A DNA stretch of 64,000 nt. Origin: Lentzea aerocolonigenes. Lineage in GTDB: Bacteria; Actinomycetota; Actinomycetes; Mycobacteriales; Pseudonocardiaceae. A model generated the notes under the pieces. That model was not told the DNA's origin. It ran no database searches and saw nothing but the letters and a program-made list of their open reading frames with translations. Shown here piece after piece: positions 9,847 to 17,971 of this stretch. The translations under genes were made by a program, and so were the position numbers. The stretch's first letter is position 1. Each line of letters begins with the position of its first letter. The stretch is taken from positions 300,409 through 364,408 of the forward strand of contig NZ_BBOJ01000017.1 in the NCBI RefSeq assembly GCF_000974445.1, written 5' to 3'.

Positions 9847-11196
9847 TCAGTGAGCAGCCGCCACCTTGTCCGACTCGGCGTGCTGCTTCTCGAGCAGGTC
9901 GTCGACGTCGACGAGGTCCGGGTTGTTCAGCACCTCGTTCAGGCGCTCCTTGTCGAGACCCTTCTGCCAGGCGGCGACCACGAGCGACCCGACACCGTTG
10001 CCGATCACGTTGGTGATGGCGCGGGCCTCGGACATGAAGCGGTCGATGCCGACGATCAGCGCGATGCCGACCGCGGGGATGGCCGAGTGGGCCTCGAAGG
10101 CCTGCAGCGAGGCGGCCAGGGTGACCAGGCCGGCGCCGGTGACGCCCGCCGCGCCCTTCGACGCGATCAGCATGAACAGCAGCAGGCCGATCTGGACACC
10201 GATCGACACGTCGTGACCAGTGGCCTGGGCGATGAAGATCGCGCCCATGGTCAGGTAGATGCACGTGCCGTCGAGGTTGAACGAGTACCCGGTCGGGATG
10301 GTGAGGCCGACGACCGACTTCTGCGCGCCCGCCGCCTCCAGCTTGACCATCATGCGCGGCAGGACGGACTCGCTGGACGACGTGCCGAGGACGATCAGGA
10401 TCTCGTCCTTGATGTAGCGCAGGAACTTCAGCAGGCTGAAGCCCGCGATCCGCGCCACGATGCCGAGCACGACGACGATGAACAGCAAGCACGTGGCGTA
10501 GAAGGAACCCATCAGCCACAGCAGCTTGCTGAGGATGCCACCACCGAACTTGCCGACCGTGTAGGCGATGCCACCGAACGCACCGATCGGCGCCGCGTAC
10601 ATGACGATCTTGATGATGCCGAACATGACCTTGGACAGGGTCTCCATCGCGGAGACGACCCTGGCGCCGCGTTCACCCATGCCCGCCACGGCGACGGCCA
10701 CGAGGATCGCGATGACGAGGACCTGGATCAGCTGACCGTCCGTGAACGCGCTGACGAACGACTTCGGGATCAGGCTCAGGATGAAGCCGGTGACACCGGT
10801 CTCCGCGCTCGCCGCCGACTTCAGCGTGGCGTCGGCCGCCTTGGCGTTGAGCTCGATCTCACCGCCGTGGTGACCCGGCGCCACGACGTTCACGACGATG
10901 AGGCCGATGGCGAGCGCCACCGTGGTCATCGCGGTGAAGTAGAGGATCGTCCGCAGTGCGAGCCCGCCCGCCTTGGCGAGGTTTCCGAGGCCCGCGATGC
11001 CGACGATGATCGTCGCGAAGATGGTCGGCGCGATGACGACCTTGACGAGGTTGACGAACAGATCGGCGAGCCACTTCATCTCGGCCGCCTGTTTCGGGAA
11101 CAGGAAGCCCACTGCTGCGCCCAGCACGATGGAGACCAGCACCCAGAAGTACAGGTGCTTGTAGATCGGTTTGCGGCCTGTGGTCGTGGTCGCCAC
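9847..11196 (-). CDS. dctA: C4-dicarboxylate/cation symporter DctA
   Basis: A 449-residue membrane carrier of the DAACS family (SLC1-like fold) that imports succinate, fumarate and malate with protons or sodium. Family signatures are intact: the GTSSSESVLPRMM hairpin loop, PTGYSFNLDGT, and DRFMSEARAITNVIGN near the C terminus. These closely match characterised DctA and differ from the glutamate carriers. Eight or so transmembrane segments are visible. It is divergent from a TAXI-type binding protein and near a two-component system, which together probably control C4-dicarboxylate uptake. A strong hairpin follows the stop. Confidence 0.9.
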   Translation of the reverse strand: MATTTTGRKPIYKHLYFWVLVSIVLGAAVGFLFPKQAAEMKWLADLFVNLVKVVIAPTIFATIIVGIAGLGNLAKAGGLALRTILYFTAMTTVALAIGLIVVNVVAPGHHGGEIELNAKAADATLKSAASAETGVTGFILSLIPKSFVSAFTDGQLIQVLVIAILVAVAVAGMGERGARVVSAMETLSKVMFGIIKIVMYAAPIGAFGGIAYTVGKFGGGILSKLLWLMGSFYATCLLFIVVVLGIVARIAGFSLLKFLRYIKDEILIVLGTSSSESVLPRMMVKLEAAGAQKSVVGLTIPTGYSFNLDGTCIYLTMGAIFIAQATGHDVSIGVQIGLLLFMLIASKGAAGVTGAGLVTLAASLQAFEAHSAIPAVGIALIVGIDRFMSEARAITNVIGNGVGSLVVAAWQKGLDKERLNEVLNNPDLVDVDDLLEKQHAESDKVAAAH

Positions 11197-11307
11197 GGTT
11201 CCTCCTCGAACTTCGTGTTGGGTGTGAGGGTGGGCCGCGCCACAGGACGCGACAAGCGGACGTCAGGAAACTTCAGACAGCCCTGACGTAACAGCTAGGC
11301 TTCGTCG

Positions 11308-12207
11308 GTGTCGCTCAACCGTCGCACACTTCTGCTAGGGGCCGGACTGGCCCTCGCCGGGTGTACCCCGCGCAGGGTCGACGCACCCGCTGAACTGGTG
11401 CTCGCGACGGGGCCGGAGGGGGCGGTCTTCCGCGAGGTCGGAGGGGCGCTGGCGGCCGCGCTGGCCGAGCAGCTGCCGGGCACGAAGGTGACCGCGATCC
11501 CGACCGCGGCGTCGGTGGAGAACCTCCAGCTGCTGCGCTCCGGCGAGGCGCAGCTCGCACTGTCCTCTTTGGATCCGATCGACGACCCGCAGAGCGTCCG
11601 CGCGGTCGGGCGGCTCTACGACAGCTTCATGCAGATCGCGGTGCCGATCTCGTCGCCGATCCGGACGTTCTCCGACCTGGCGGGCAAGCGGATCTCGTTG
11701 GGCCCCACCGGTTCCGGCACGGAGTTCACCTCCGTGCGGATGCTGAAGACGTTCAACGTGTCCACAACGGCCGAACGCATGGCGCACTCGGAGGCGTCAC
11801 GGCGGGTCGCGGACGGATCGCTGGACGCGATGCTCGCGCTGACCGGCATACCGACGCCCGCGATCACCGACCTCAAGGGCAAGGTGCGGCTGATCGACAT
11901 CGCCGCGGAGGCCATCAAGTTCGCGGACGCCTACAAGGGGCCGTACATCCCGGCGACGATCCCCAGCACCACCTACGAGGGCGTGGTGGCGAACCCGACG
12001 TTCGCGGTGCCGAACCTGCTGCTGGCGCGCGAGTCGCTGAGCGCGGACGTCGTCGAGGTCGTGACGCGCACGGTGTTCACCGAGACGGCGCGGATCGTGG
12101 AGGGGCACCCGGAGGCGTCGCGGATCAACGTGCGCACCGGCATCGCCACCGGCCTCGTTCCGCTGCACGACGGTGCTATGCGGTGGTTCCGTTCCGTGAA
12201 GCGCTGA
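11308..12207 (+). CDS. TAXI-family solute-binding lipoprotein, orphan
   Basis: A 299-residue exported lipoprotein. The signal MSLNRRTLLLGAGLALAGC ends in a clean lipobox with Cys19. The mature part resembles TAXI-type TRAP binding proteins (LATGPEGAVFREVGGALA, then KRISLGPTGSGTEF). TRAP transport needs a DctQM permease, and none lies nearby. Binding proteins of this class next to a histidine kinase often act as ligand sensors, which is my preferred reading. It starts with GTG at 11308, is divergent from dctA, and its 3' end overlaps the convergent kinase gene by 32 bp. Confidence 0.82.
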   Translation: MSLNRRTLLLGAGLALAGCTPRRVDAPAELVLATGPEGAVFREVGGALAAALAEQLPGTKVTAIPTAASVENLQLLRSGEAQLALSSLDPIDDPQSVRAVGRLYDSFMQIAVPISSPIRTFSDLAGKRISLGPTGSGTEFTSVRMLKTFNVSTTAERMAHSEASRRVADGSLDAMLALTGIPTPAITDLKGKVRLIDIAAEAIKFADAYKGPYIPATIPSTTYEGVVANPTFAVPNLLLARESLSADVVEVVTRTVFTETARIVEGHPEASRINVRTGIATGLVPLHDGAMRWFRSVKR

Positions 12208-13549
12208 GGGCCACCCGCACGTCCAGGCCGGGGTGGGCGTCGTGCAGGGTGAGCGTGCCGCCCGCCGACTCGATGAGCTCGGCGCAGATCGCGAGGCCGA
12301 GCCCGGTGCCCGCGATGTTCTGGTGCTTGGTGGCCCGCCAGAACCGGTGCAGCGCCTGTTCGCGTTCCTCGTCGTTCAGGCCGTCGCCGTTGTCGATGAC
12401 GTGCAGCTCGCCGGGGCTGCCGGTGACCCGCACCTCGGTCGCGTTGGCGAGCCGGACGGCGTTGCTGACGAGCTCGTCCAGCACGCTGCCCAGGCCGCCC
12501 GGCGGCTCCTGCATGGTGAGCCCGGCCGGCATGTCGATCTTCAACGTGACGTCGGCCTGGCTCGCGAGCGCCTGCCACGCCGGTTTGTGGGTCGCGAGGA
12601 GCTGGTCGATGTCGACGGGCTCGGTCTGCCGGGCGCTGTCGAGCCGCGTGGCAGCGAGCAGCGTGTCGAGCACGCGACCCATCTCCTCGGCTTCCTCGAC
12701 CGCGATCTGGTGCGCTTCCCTGCCGTGCTCGCTCCGGACGTGCGGTTCGAGGTTGTCCACGGCGAGCCTGAGGCTGGCCAGCGGGTTGCGCAGCTGGTGG
12801 GAGGCGTCGGCGACGAACGCCTTCTGCCTGTTCAGGGCCCTGCCGACGACGTCGACCATGGTGTTGAAGCTCTTCGCGAGCCGGCGGAGCTCCGGCGGGC
12901 CGCCGACCTCGTCCGCCCGCACGTCGAGGTTGCCCTGGGCGACGGCGGCGGTGGCCTCGTCGAGCTTGCTGACCGGCCTGAGCACCCACCTCGACATCGG
13001 CCAGGCGGCGGCGACCACGGCGAGCATCGGGGCGAGGCCCGCCAGCGCCATGAGCCCCCACTGACGCAGCACCTCGTGCCTCAGGCCCTCTGTCTGCGAG
13101 ATCGTGACGACCGCGGCCACCACCTCACTGTCCCGGCCGACCGGTTCGACGACGACCATCGGCCCGGTGCGCCACGGCCAGCCCGTGTAGTCGGGTTCGG
13201 GCCTTATGCCGCCGTTCAGCGCCGTGTTGAGGGCCTTCGTGACCTCGGGGTCGGCGGTGGGGTTGAAGCCCAGCCGTGAAGCCAGCAGGATCCGCTTGTC
13301 CGCGCTGACCAGGGCCACCGGGACGTCGTAGAGGGCGTCGTAGCGCTGGATCTCCTGGCTCAGCGCCTCCAGCCGGTCCGACTGCAGCGCGCTCTCGCCG
13401 AGCGAGGCGAACCTGCTGGCGTCACCGAGGCGGTCGAGATACGTCGTCTGCGTTTCGCGCTGCACCACCGCGGACGCCAGGGGAATGCCCAGCGCCGCGA
13501 CCAGGGCGACGAGCAGCGGAACGGTGATGACGAGCAGTCGGCGGAGCAT
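12176..13549 (-). CDS. sensor histidine kinase
   Basis: A 457-residue membrane kinase. The first membrane segment is at about 5-28, an extracytoplasmic sensor domain spans about 30-163, and the second membrane segment is at about 167-185. A HAMP linker follows to about 240. The phosphoacceptor is His251 in FVADASHQLRNPL, and the ATPase domain shows DELVSNAVRLA, DNGDG and GTGLGLAI. It starts 48 bp after the response regulator gene on the same strand, so the two form a pair. The convergent TAXI lipoprotein and the adjacent dctA suggest that it senses C4-dicarboxylates; the ligand is inferred. Confidence 0.92.
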   Translation of the reverse strand: MLRRLLVITVPLLVALVAALGIPLASAVVQRETQTTYLDRLGDASRFASLGESALQSDRLEALSQEIQRYDALYDVPVALVSADKRILLASRLGFNPTADPEVTKALNTALNGGIRPEPDYTGWPWRTGPMVVVEPVGRDSEVVAAVVTISQTEGLRHEVLRQWGLMALAGLAPMLAVVAAAWPMSRWVLRPVSKLDEATAAVAQGNLDVRADEVGGPPELRRLAKSFNTMVDVVGRALNRQKAFVADASHQLRNPLASLRLAVDNLEPHVRSEHGREAHQIAVEEAEEMGRVLDTLLAATRLDSARQTEPVDIDQLLATHKPAWQALASQADVTLKIDMPAGLTMQEPPGGLGSVLDELVSNAVRLANATEVRVTGSPGELHVIDNGDGLNDEEREQALHRFWRATKHQNIAGTGLGLAICAELIESAGGTLTLHDAHPGLDVRVALSASRNGTTA

Positions 13550-13597
13550 CGGTTGCGATTGTTCCGCACGTGCCTGTGGATGTCTCTCGGAGACTCG

Positions 13598-14260
13598 TCA
13601 CGTGGCGAGCCGGTACCCCACGCCCCGCACGGTCTCGATCTTGACGTGCCCGCCGAGCTTCCCGCGCAACGCCGCGATGTGCGTGTCGAGCGTCCGCGAC
13701 GGCGCCTCCCAGTGCGCCTGCCACACCTGGTCGACGATGAAGTCGCGGCTCACGACCTCACCCTTGCGGGCCGCGAGCAGGGCGAGCAGGTCGAACTCCT
13801 TGCGGGTCAGCGACAGCGGCTCCCCGGCGAGCGTGACGGCCCTCGTCGTCGGGGAGAGCTCCAGCGCGCCGACCTGGACCGGCGCCTCGCTCTCCGGCTC
13901 TGCCCGATGGGTTCGGGTTCGTCTGAGAACAGCCTCGATCCTGGCGAGGAGCTCGGACGTGCCGAACGGCTTCACGACGTAGTCGTCGGCCCCCGCCCGC
14001 AGCCCGAGCACGCGTTCGCGTTCCTCACCGCGCGCGGTCACCGTGATGACGGCGGTGCCCGGACGGTGCCGCAGCTCGCGCAGCACGTCCAGGCCGTCCC
14101 CGTCGGGCAGGCCGAGGTCGAGCAACACCACGTCGGCGGGCGCGGCACGCAGCGCGTCGGCGGCCGTGGCCACCCGATGCACCTCGTAGCCGGCGTGCCG
14201 CAGCGCGGTCAGCAGGCCTCTGGCCACCCGGTCGTCATCCTCGACGACGAGCACGCGCAC
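13598..14260 (-). CDS. OmpR-family response regulator
   Basis: A 220-residue regulator. The receiver domain (1-115) has the acidic pocket EDDD at 7-10, phosphoacceptor Asp48 in VVLLDLGLPDGDG and Lys97 in DDYVVKPFG. The C-terminal winged helix (about 130-218) has LTRKEFDLLALLA and ends VRGVGYRLAT. It begins with GTG at 14260, only 3 bp after the lgt stop, and precedes the kinase gene. Likely targets are the nearby dctA and TAXI genes; I could not identify a binding repeat. Confidence 0.92.
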   Translation of the reverse strand: MRVLVVEDDDRVARGLLTALRHAGYEVHRVATAADALRAAPADVVLLDLGLPDGDGLDVLRELRHRPGTAVITVTARGEERERVLGLRAGADDYVVKPFGTSELLARIEAVLRRTRTHRAEPESEAPVQVGALELSPTTRAVTLAGEPLSLTRKEFDLLALLAARKGEVVSRDFIVDQVWQAHWEAPSRTLDTHIAALRGKLGGHVKIETVRGVGYRLAT

Positions 14261-14263
14261 AGA

Positions 14264-15280
14264 TCACTCCGGTTTGACGGTCTCCGGGGAGTTGACGGAC
14301 TCCGTGGAGTTCTTCTTCTCGGCGTCGTCCTTGTCCTCGACGACGTCGGCTTCCTCGGCCGGTTCAGCTGCGGTGTCCTCGACGTCTTCAGCCGGGGTGC
14401 CACGCAGGGCCGCGACGTCCTCACGCTCACCACGCGACCTGGCGATGACGAAGTAGGCGACCGCACCGAGGAACACCAGTCCCGACACGAACACGTTGAC
14501 GCGAGTGCCGAAGATGAGCGTCGCCTCGTCCGTCCGCATCAGCTCGATCCAGAACCGCCCGGCCGTGTAGCCGGCGACGTAGAGCGCGAACGTCCGCCCG
14601 TGACCCAGCCGAAACCGGCGGTCGGCCCACACGATCAGCGCGGCGACACCGAGGTTCCACAACAGCTCGTAGAGGAACGTCGGGTGCACGACCTGAATCG
14701 GAGTGTGGTCGATGGCGACACCGGCCAGCGCGTCCTCACGCCCCTCAGGCGTGACGCGGCGGTAGATCTCCAGCCCCCACGGCAACGTCGTGTCGCCACC
14801 GTAGAGCTCCTGGTTGAAGTAGTTGCCGAGCCGCCCGATGGCCTGCGCCACGACGATGCCGGGCGCCAGCGCGTCCGCCATCGCAGGCAGCGGAATGCCC
14901 TTGCGCCGGCACCCGATCCAGGCACCCACCGCACCGAGCGCGATGGCACCCCAGATCCCGAGACCACCGTTCCAGATCTCGAGCGCCGCGAGCGGGTTCT
15001 TGCCCGGCCCGAAGTACTTCTGGTTGTCGGTGATGACGTGGTAGAGCCGCCCACCCACCAGCCCGAACGGCACCGCCCACACGGCGATGTCGGTGACCTC
15101 ACCCTTGATGCCACCACGTTCGACCCAGCGGCGCTCACCCCACCAGATGGCGACGATGATGCCGGCGATGATGCACAGCGCGTAGGCCCTGATGGGGAGC
15201 GGACCGAGATACCAAACACCACGGTCTGGGCTCGGGATCGTGGCCAGGACGGCGTTCAACCCGTTCAACACGTGGCCCAC
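14264..15280 (-). CDS. lgt: prolipoprotein diacylglyceryl transferase
   Basis: A 338-residue integral membrane enzyme that moves diacylglycerol from phosphatidylglycerol onto the lipobox cysteine of prolipoproteins. The Lgt signature GRLGNYFNQELYG is intact, as are VGGRLYHV and the C-terminal GYTAGRFWIELMRTDEA. Seven membrane segments are expected. A disordered acidic tail of about 60 residues follows the last helix, which is common in actinobacteria. The start (GTG 15280) is uncertain; a GTG at 15271 is also possible. A hairpin (GCCCACCG/CGGTGGGC, 15275-15293) covers the first start codon. The response regulator gene follows after 3 bp. Confidence 0.93.
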   Translation of the reverse strand: MGHVLNGLNAVLATIPSPDRGVWYLGPLPIRAYALCIIAGIIVAIWWGERRWVERGGIKGEVTDIAVWAVPFGLVGGRLYHVITDNQKYFGPGKNPLAALEIWNGGLGIWGAIALGAVGAWIGCRRKGIPLPAMADALAPGIVVAQAIGRLGNYFNQELYGGDTTLPWGLEIYRRVTPEGREDALAGVAIDHTPIQVVHPTFLYELLWNLGVAALIVWADRRFRLGHGRTFALYVAGYTAGRFWIELMRTDEATLIFGTRVNVFVSGLVFLGAVAYFVIARSRGEREDVAALRGTPAEDVEDTAAEPAEEADVVEDKDDAEKKNSTESVNSPETVKPE

Positions 15281-15770
15281 CGTACCGGTGGGCTTGTGTG
15301 CGTCTCGTTCGGACGCGCGATCGTTACCGGCCCGAACCCTGGCAGTGGCGCGGGCGTGGTGCCGGAGATCGACGGCACGCGGCGTTGACCGAGGTGAACG
15401 GGGGTCAGAGGCACCGCTGCGACCTGAGACCGTTCAGCTGCGGTCGGCCCGAGCCCAGGGCTCCTCGACTCGGCGAACGGTGCCACTGCGGCCCAGCGCT
15501 ACCGGACCACGCGGCTCGGCTCGCCTGTCTGACCCATGTCACTCGGCTCTCCGGCCCGACCCGTGTCACTCGGCTCTCCGGCCCGACCCGTGTCACCCGG
15601 CCCTCGGGCCCGACACGCATCACCCGGCCCTCCGGCCCGACACGCGTCACCCGGCTCTTCTGCCCGACCCGTGTCACTCCGCAGGGGATTCGGGCCGCGC
15701 TTCCGCCACGCCTCACGGGTTCCGGGCCGGGTTCGCCGCCCCAACCGATGCCCGCCGGTAGGCGCAGCGG
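15281..15770. other. non-coding GC-rich spacer between lgt and the Uma2 gene
   Basis: About 490 bp with no convincing gene. Open frames exist in several phases, but their translations are low-complexity Arg/Pro/Ser strings created by the 27-bp repeat. The lgt promoter should lie near 15281-15340. Confidence 0.6.
15511..15672. repeat. 27-bp tandem minisatellite
   Basis: Five consecutive 27-bp units begin at 15538, 15565, 15592, 15619 and 15646, each opening RTCACYCGGCYCT and ending CCCGACMCGY. A diverged copy precedes them (from about 15511) and a partial one follows. The first two copies are identical and later ones differ at several sites. There are no spacers, so this is not a CRISPR array. 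Confidence 0.85.
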
Positions 15771-16331
15771 CTAGAACTTGATCGTCACGGGGAACGGTCG
15801 CTCGATCTCCAGCACGCCGTCCTCGCTGGTGGCGACCTCGACGTAGCTGTCGCCCCGCAGCTCGAGCAGCGTCGCCTCGACGACACCCGGCTCCGGGTCG
15901 ACCATCAGGTAGTACTGGATGCCCGCCTTGGCGTAGAGGCTGCGCTTCAGGCCCGCGTCGTTCAGCCGCGTGCTCGGCGAGAACACCTCACCCACGAGCA
16001 CCACGTCGGACACCGGGAACATGACGCCCGCCTCGCGCGGCTTGACGATCGTGAAGTCCGGGATCACCAGGCGCCCGCTGGACAGCAGGACGTTCAGCTC
16101 GATCGTCGTCTGGAGGTGGTCCGGGCAGGCTGCGCGCAAGGCTGCCGCAGCATCGAACACCAGTTGCTGGTACCGGTAGGACCCCAGCGGGCTCACGAGG
16201 AGCATCCCGTCGACGAGCTCGACACGTTGACTGTTGTCCTCCGGCAACGACAGGACGTCGTCGAGCGACCAGGGGCCCACGTGCCTCGGCAGCAGGTACT
16301 CGGCTGGTGCCGTTTCTGCTGGAGCCGCCAC
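15771..16331 (-). CDS. Uma2-family (DUF820) PD-(D/E)XK-like protein
   Basis: A 186-residue soluble protein of the Uma2 family, which has a restriction-endonuclease-like fold. Recognisable features are an N-terminal segment ending RVELVDGMLLVSPLGSYRY, the acidic PDFTIVKP, the core VVLVGEVFSPSTR, and KAGIQYYLMVDPEPG. The putative catalytic acidic and Lys residues (PDF, GEV, LKRSLYAKAGI) are all present. Members are abundant in actinobacteria and cyanobacteria, and their biological role is largely unsettled. It stands alone, between the minisatellite and the tnpB element, so it is probably part of the accessory content here. Confidence 0.8.
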   Translation of the reverse strand: MAAPAETAPAEYLLPRHVGPWSLDDVLSLPEDNSQRVELVDGMLLVSPLGSYRYQQLVFDAAAALRAACPDHLQTTIELNVLLSSGRLVIPDFTIVKPREAGVMFPVSDVVLVGEVFSPSTRLNDAGLKRSLYAKAGIQYYLMVDPEPGVVEATLLELRGDSYVEVATSEDGVLEIERPFPVTIKF

Positions 16332-16439
16332 AGGGCATCACCTCCGAAAACCGCCCGGCGAGTACCAGTGTGGCACGCCGGGCGAAGGGCTGGCTTGTGC
16401 ATAGCGCCACGATCGCAGGTCAGACGACCCGCCAAAGGG

Positions 16440-17840
16440 GGTTTTGAGCCCAACCGACCGAGATTCACTCGATCAGGTGTTCGAATGTGTGTCATGCTCT
16501 TGGAGGAAGGTCAAAGGGTTCGAAAGAAAGCGGTACGTCCGGTGCAAACGCCTCTCAGCAAAGGACGCGGAGCCGCACGGTGATCCGCGCCTACAAGTTC
16601 CTTCTGCGTCCAACCCTGCGTCAGCAGCATGCGCTTTGCGAAATGCTTCGCGACCACTGTTCGTTGTACAACGCGGCGTTGCAGGAGCGGCGGGATGCCT
16701 ACCGGCACGTGTCGAAGACCCACATCCGCTACGGAGACCAGTCGGTTCAGCTCAAGGAGATCCGTGCATTCGACCCGGAGCGGCAAGGTCGGTGGTCGTT
16801 CTCCAGTCAACAGGCGACGTTACGTCGCCTGGACAAGGCGTTCGCTGCGTTCTTCCGGCGCGTCCGGACCGGGCGAAAGCCCGGCTATCCGCGGTTCAAA
16901 GGCGTCGGACACTTCGACACGGTCATGTTCCCTAAAGATGGTGATGGCTGCCGCTGGGACTCCACGCCGCACAACCGGCAGACCCGTGTCCGTATGCAGG
17001 GCATCGGGCATATCCGCGTGCACCAACACAGGTCCGTGCAGGGCCGCGTGAAAACCATCTCGATCAAGCGTGAGAGCGCGCGTTGGTACGTCGTCCTCGC
17101 TTGTGACGCGGTGCCTGCCGATCCGCTTCCCGCCACGGGCCGCCAGATGGGGATCGACATGGGTATCACGCACTTCCTCACCACCAGCGAAGGTGTGCAC
17201 GTAGAAAACCCGGAGTACGGCAAGAAAACCGCCGCCGCATTGGCCGCCGCGCAGCGGACCCTCGTCACCTTCCCCAGGCGGAGCAAAGGGCGCAGCAAGG
17301 CCCACCGAGCCGCCGCGCGCAAGGTCGCCATGCTGCATGCCAAGGCGCGCCGCCAGCGGCTGGACTTCGCGCACAAGGCCGCGAACTTCGTCATCCGCGA
17401 TGCCGACGTGATCGCACACGAGCGGCTGAACATCACCAGCATGACCCGCGCTCCAAAAGCAAAGCCCGATCTTGGGAACGCCGGCGCGTTCCTGCCCAAC
17501 GGGGCCGCCGCCAAGGCCGGACTCAACCGCAGCATCCTCGACGCGGGTTGGGGCATCTTCCTGAACATCCTCGCGAACAAGGCTGAAAGCGCCGGTCGCC
17601 GGGTGATCCAGGTAGACGCTCGCAACACCTCCCGCACCTGCCCAGACCCGACATGTGGACACGTGACAGCGGACAATCGCGATGGAGAAGCCTTCGCTTG
17701 CGTCAAATGCGGACTCATCGAGCACGCTGACCGCGTAGGGGCTATCAACATCAACCACAGGGCCGGGCTGGCCCTCTGCGCGGTGGCGGTACAGCCACCC
17801 AAGCAGGAAGCCGACGACTTCAGTCATGGGCGGAGTCACC
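16440..17840 (+). mobile_element. solo tnpB element (IS1341-type, IS200/IS605 superfamily)
   Basis: A tnpB gene with no tnpA companion. The right end is probably the conserved block at about 17807-17840 (a GAC-TTCAGTC motif followed by GGCGGAGTCACC), which resembles right ends of related elements. The left end is not fixed by sequence alone; the TTCAC at about 16463-16467 is one candidate target motif. Coordinates are therefore approximate. Confidence 0.55.
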
Positions 17841-17872
17841 CCGACAACCACTCGATGGCGAAACACGGGTGA
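16580..17872 (+). CDS. tnpB: TnpB, RNA-guided nuclease of an IS605-type element
   Basis: With the GTG at 16580 the protein has 430 residues and begins VIRAYKFLLRPT, the normal TnpB N terminus; the frame is open upstream but unlike TnpB. RuvC-like acids are intact: Asp193 (GIDMGITHF), Glu281 (IAHERLNI) and Asp384 (EHADRVGAININ). A zinc ribbon is present (Cys354, Cys359, Cys374, Cys377), with an unusual C-x4-C first knuckle. TnpB cuts DNA using a guide RNA made from the element's right end. The last dozen codons after about 17840 appear to be host flanking DNA read in frame. No tnpA is present, so mobility would need help in trans. Confidence 0.9.
   Translation: MIRAYKFLLRPTLRQQHALCEMLRDHCSLYNAALQERRDAYRHVSKTHIRYGDQSVQLKEIRAFDPERQGRWSFSSQQATLRRLDKAFAAFFRRVRTGRKPGYPRFKGVGHFDTVMFPKDGDGCRWDSTPHNRQTRVRMQGIGHIRVHQHRSVQGRVKTISIKRESARWYVVLACDAVPADPLPATGRQMGIDMGITHFLTTSEGVHVENPEYGKKTAAALAAAQRTLVTFPRRSKGRSKAHRAAARKVAMLHAKARRQRLDFAHKAANFVIRDADVIAHERLNITSMTRAPKAKPDLGNAGAFLPNGAAAKAGLNRSILDAGWGIFLNILANKAESAGRRVIQVDARNTSRTCPDPTCGHVTADNRDGEAFACVKCGLIEHADRVGAININHRAGLALCAVAVQPPKQEADDFSHGRSHPDNHSMAKHG
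17720..17860 (+). ncRNA. candidate omega RNA scaffold and guide at the tnpB right end
   Basis: In the TnpB family the guide RNA is cut from the 3' end of the tnpB transcript; its scaffold ends at the element boundary and the guide is the adjoining flank. By analogy the scaffold would end near 17840 and the guide would start CCGACAACCACTCG. Boundaries are inferred from the right-end motif and not from any structure calculation. Confidence 0.3.
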
Positions 17873-17919
17873 AGCCGGTACTGCACAGCCGATTTCACCG
17901 GTACACAAAGCAGAACCGC

Positions 17920-17954
17920 AAAAGCAAAACCGCCCGACCCGAAGGCCGAGCGGT
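17920..17954 (-). terminator. trpA terminator
   Basis: On the minus strand an 11-bp stem (ACCGCTCGGCC / GGTCGGGCGGT, two G-T pairs) closes a TTCG tetraloop and is followed by TTTTGCTTTTG. It begins 17 bp after the trpA stop. This is a textbook intrinsic terminator, ending the trp operon before the tnpB element. Confidence 0.85.
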
Positions 17955-17971
17955 TCCACGAGAAAGGAGGA

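Noticed and set aside
15298..15774. A repeat protein encoded by the 27-bp minisatellite
   Set aside because: All frames stay open because the unit is a multiple of three. There is no credible start, ribosome site or known repeat family.
15771..16331. Uma2 gene as part of a restriction-modification system
   Set aside because: No methyltransferase or specificity gene is adjacent, and the family occurs mostly alone.
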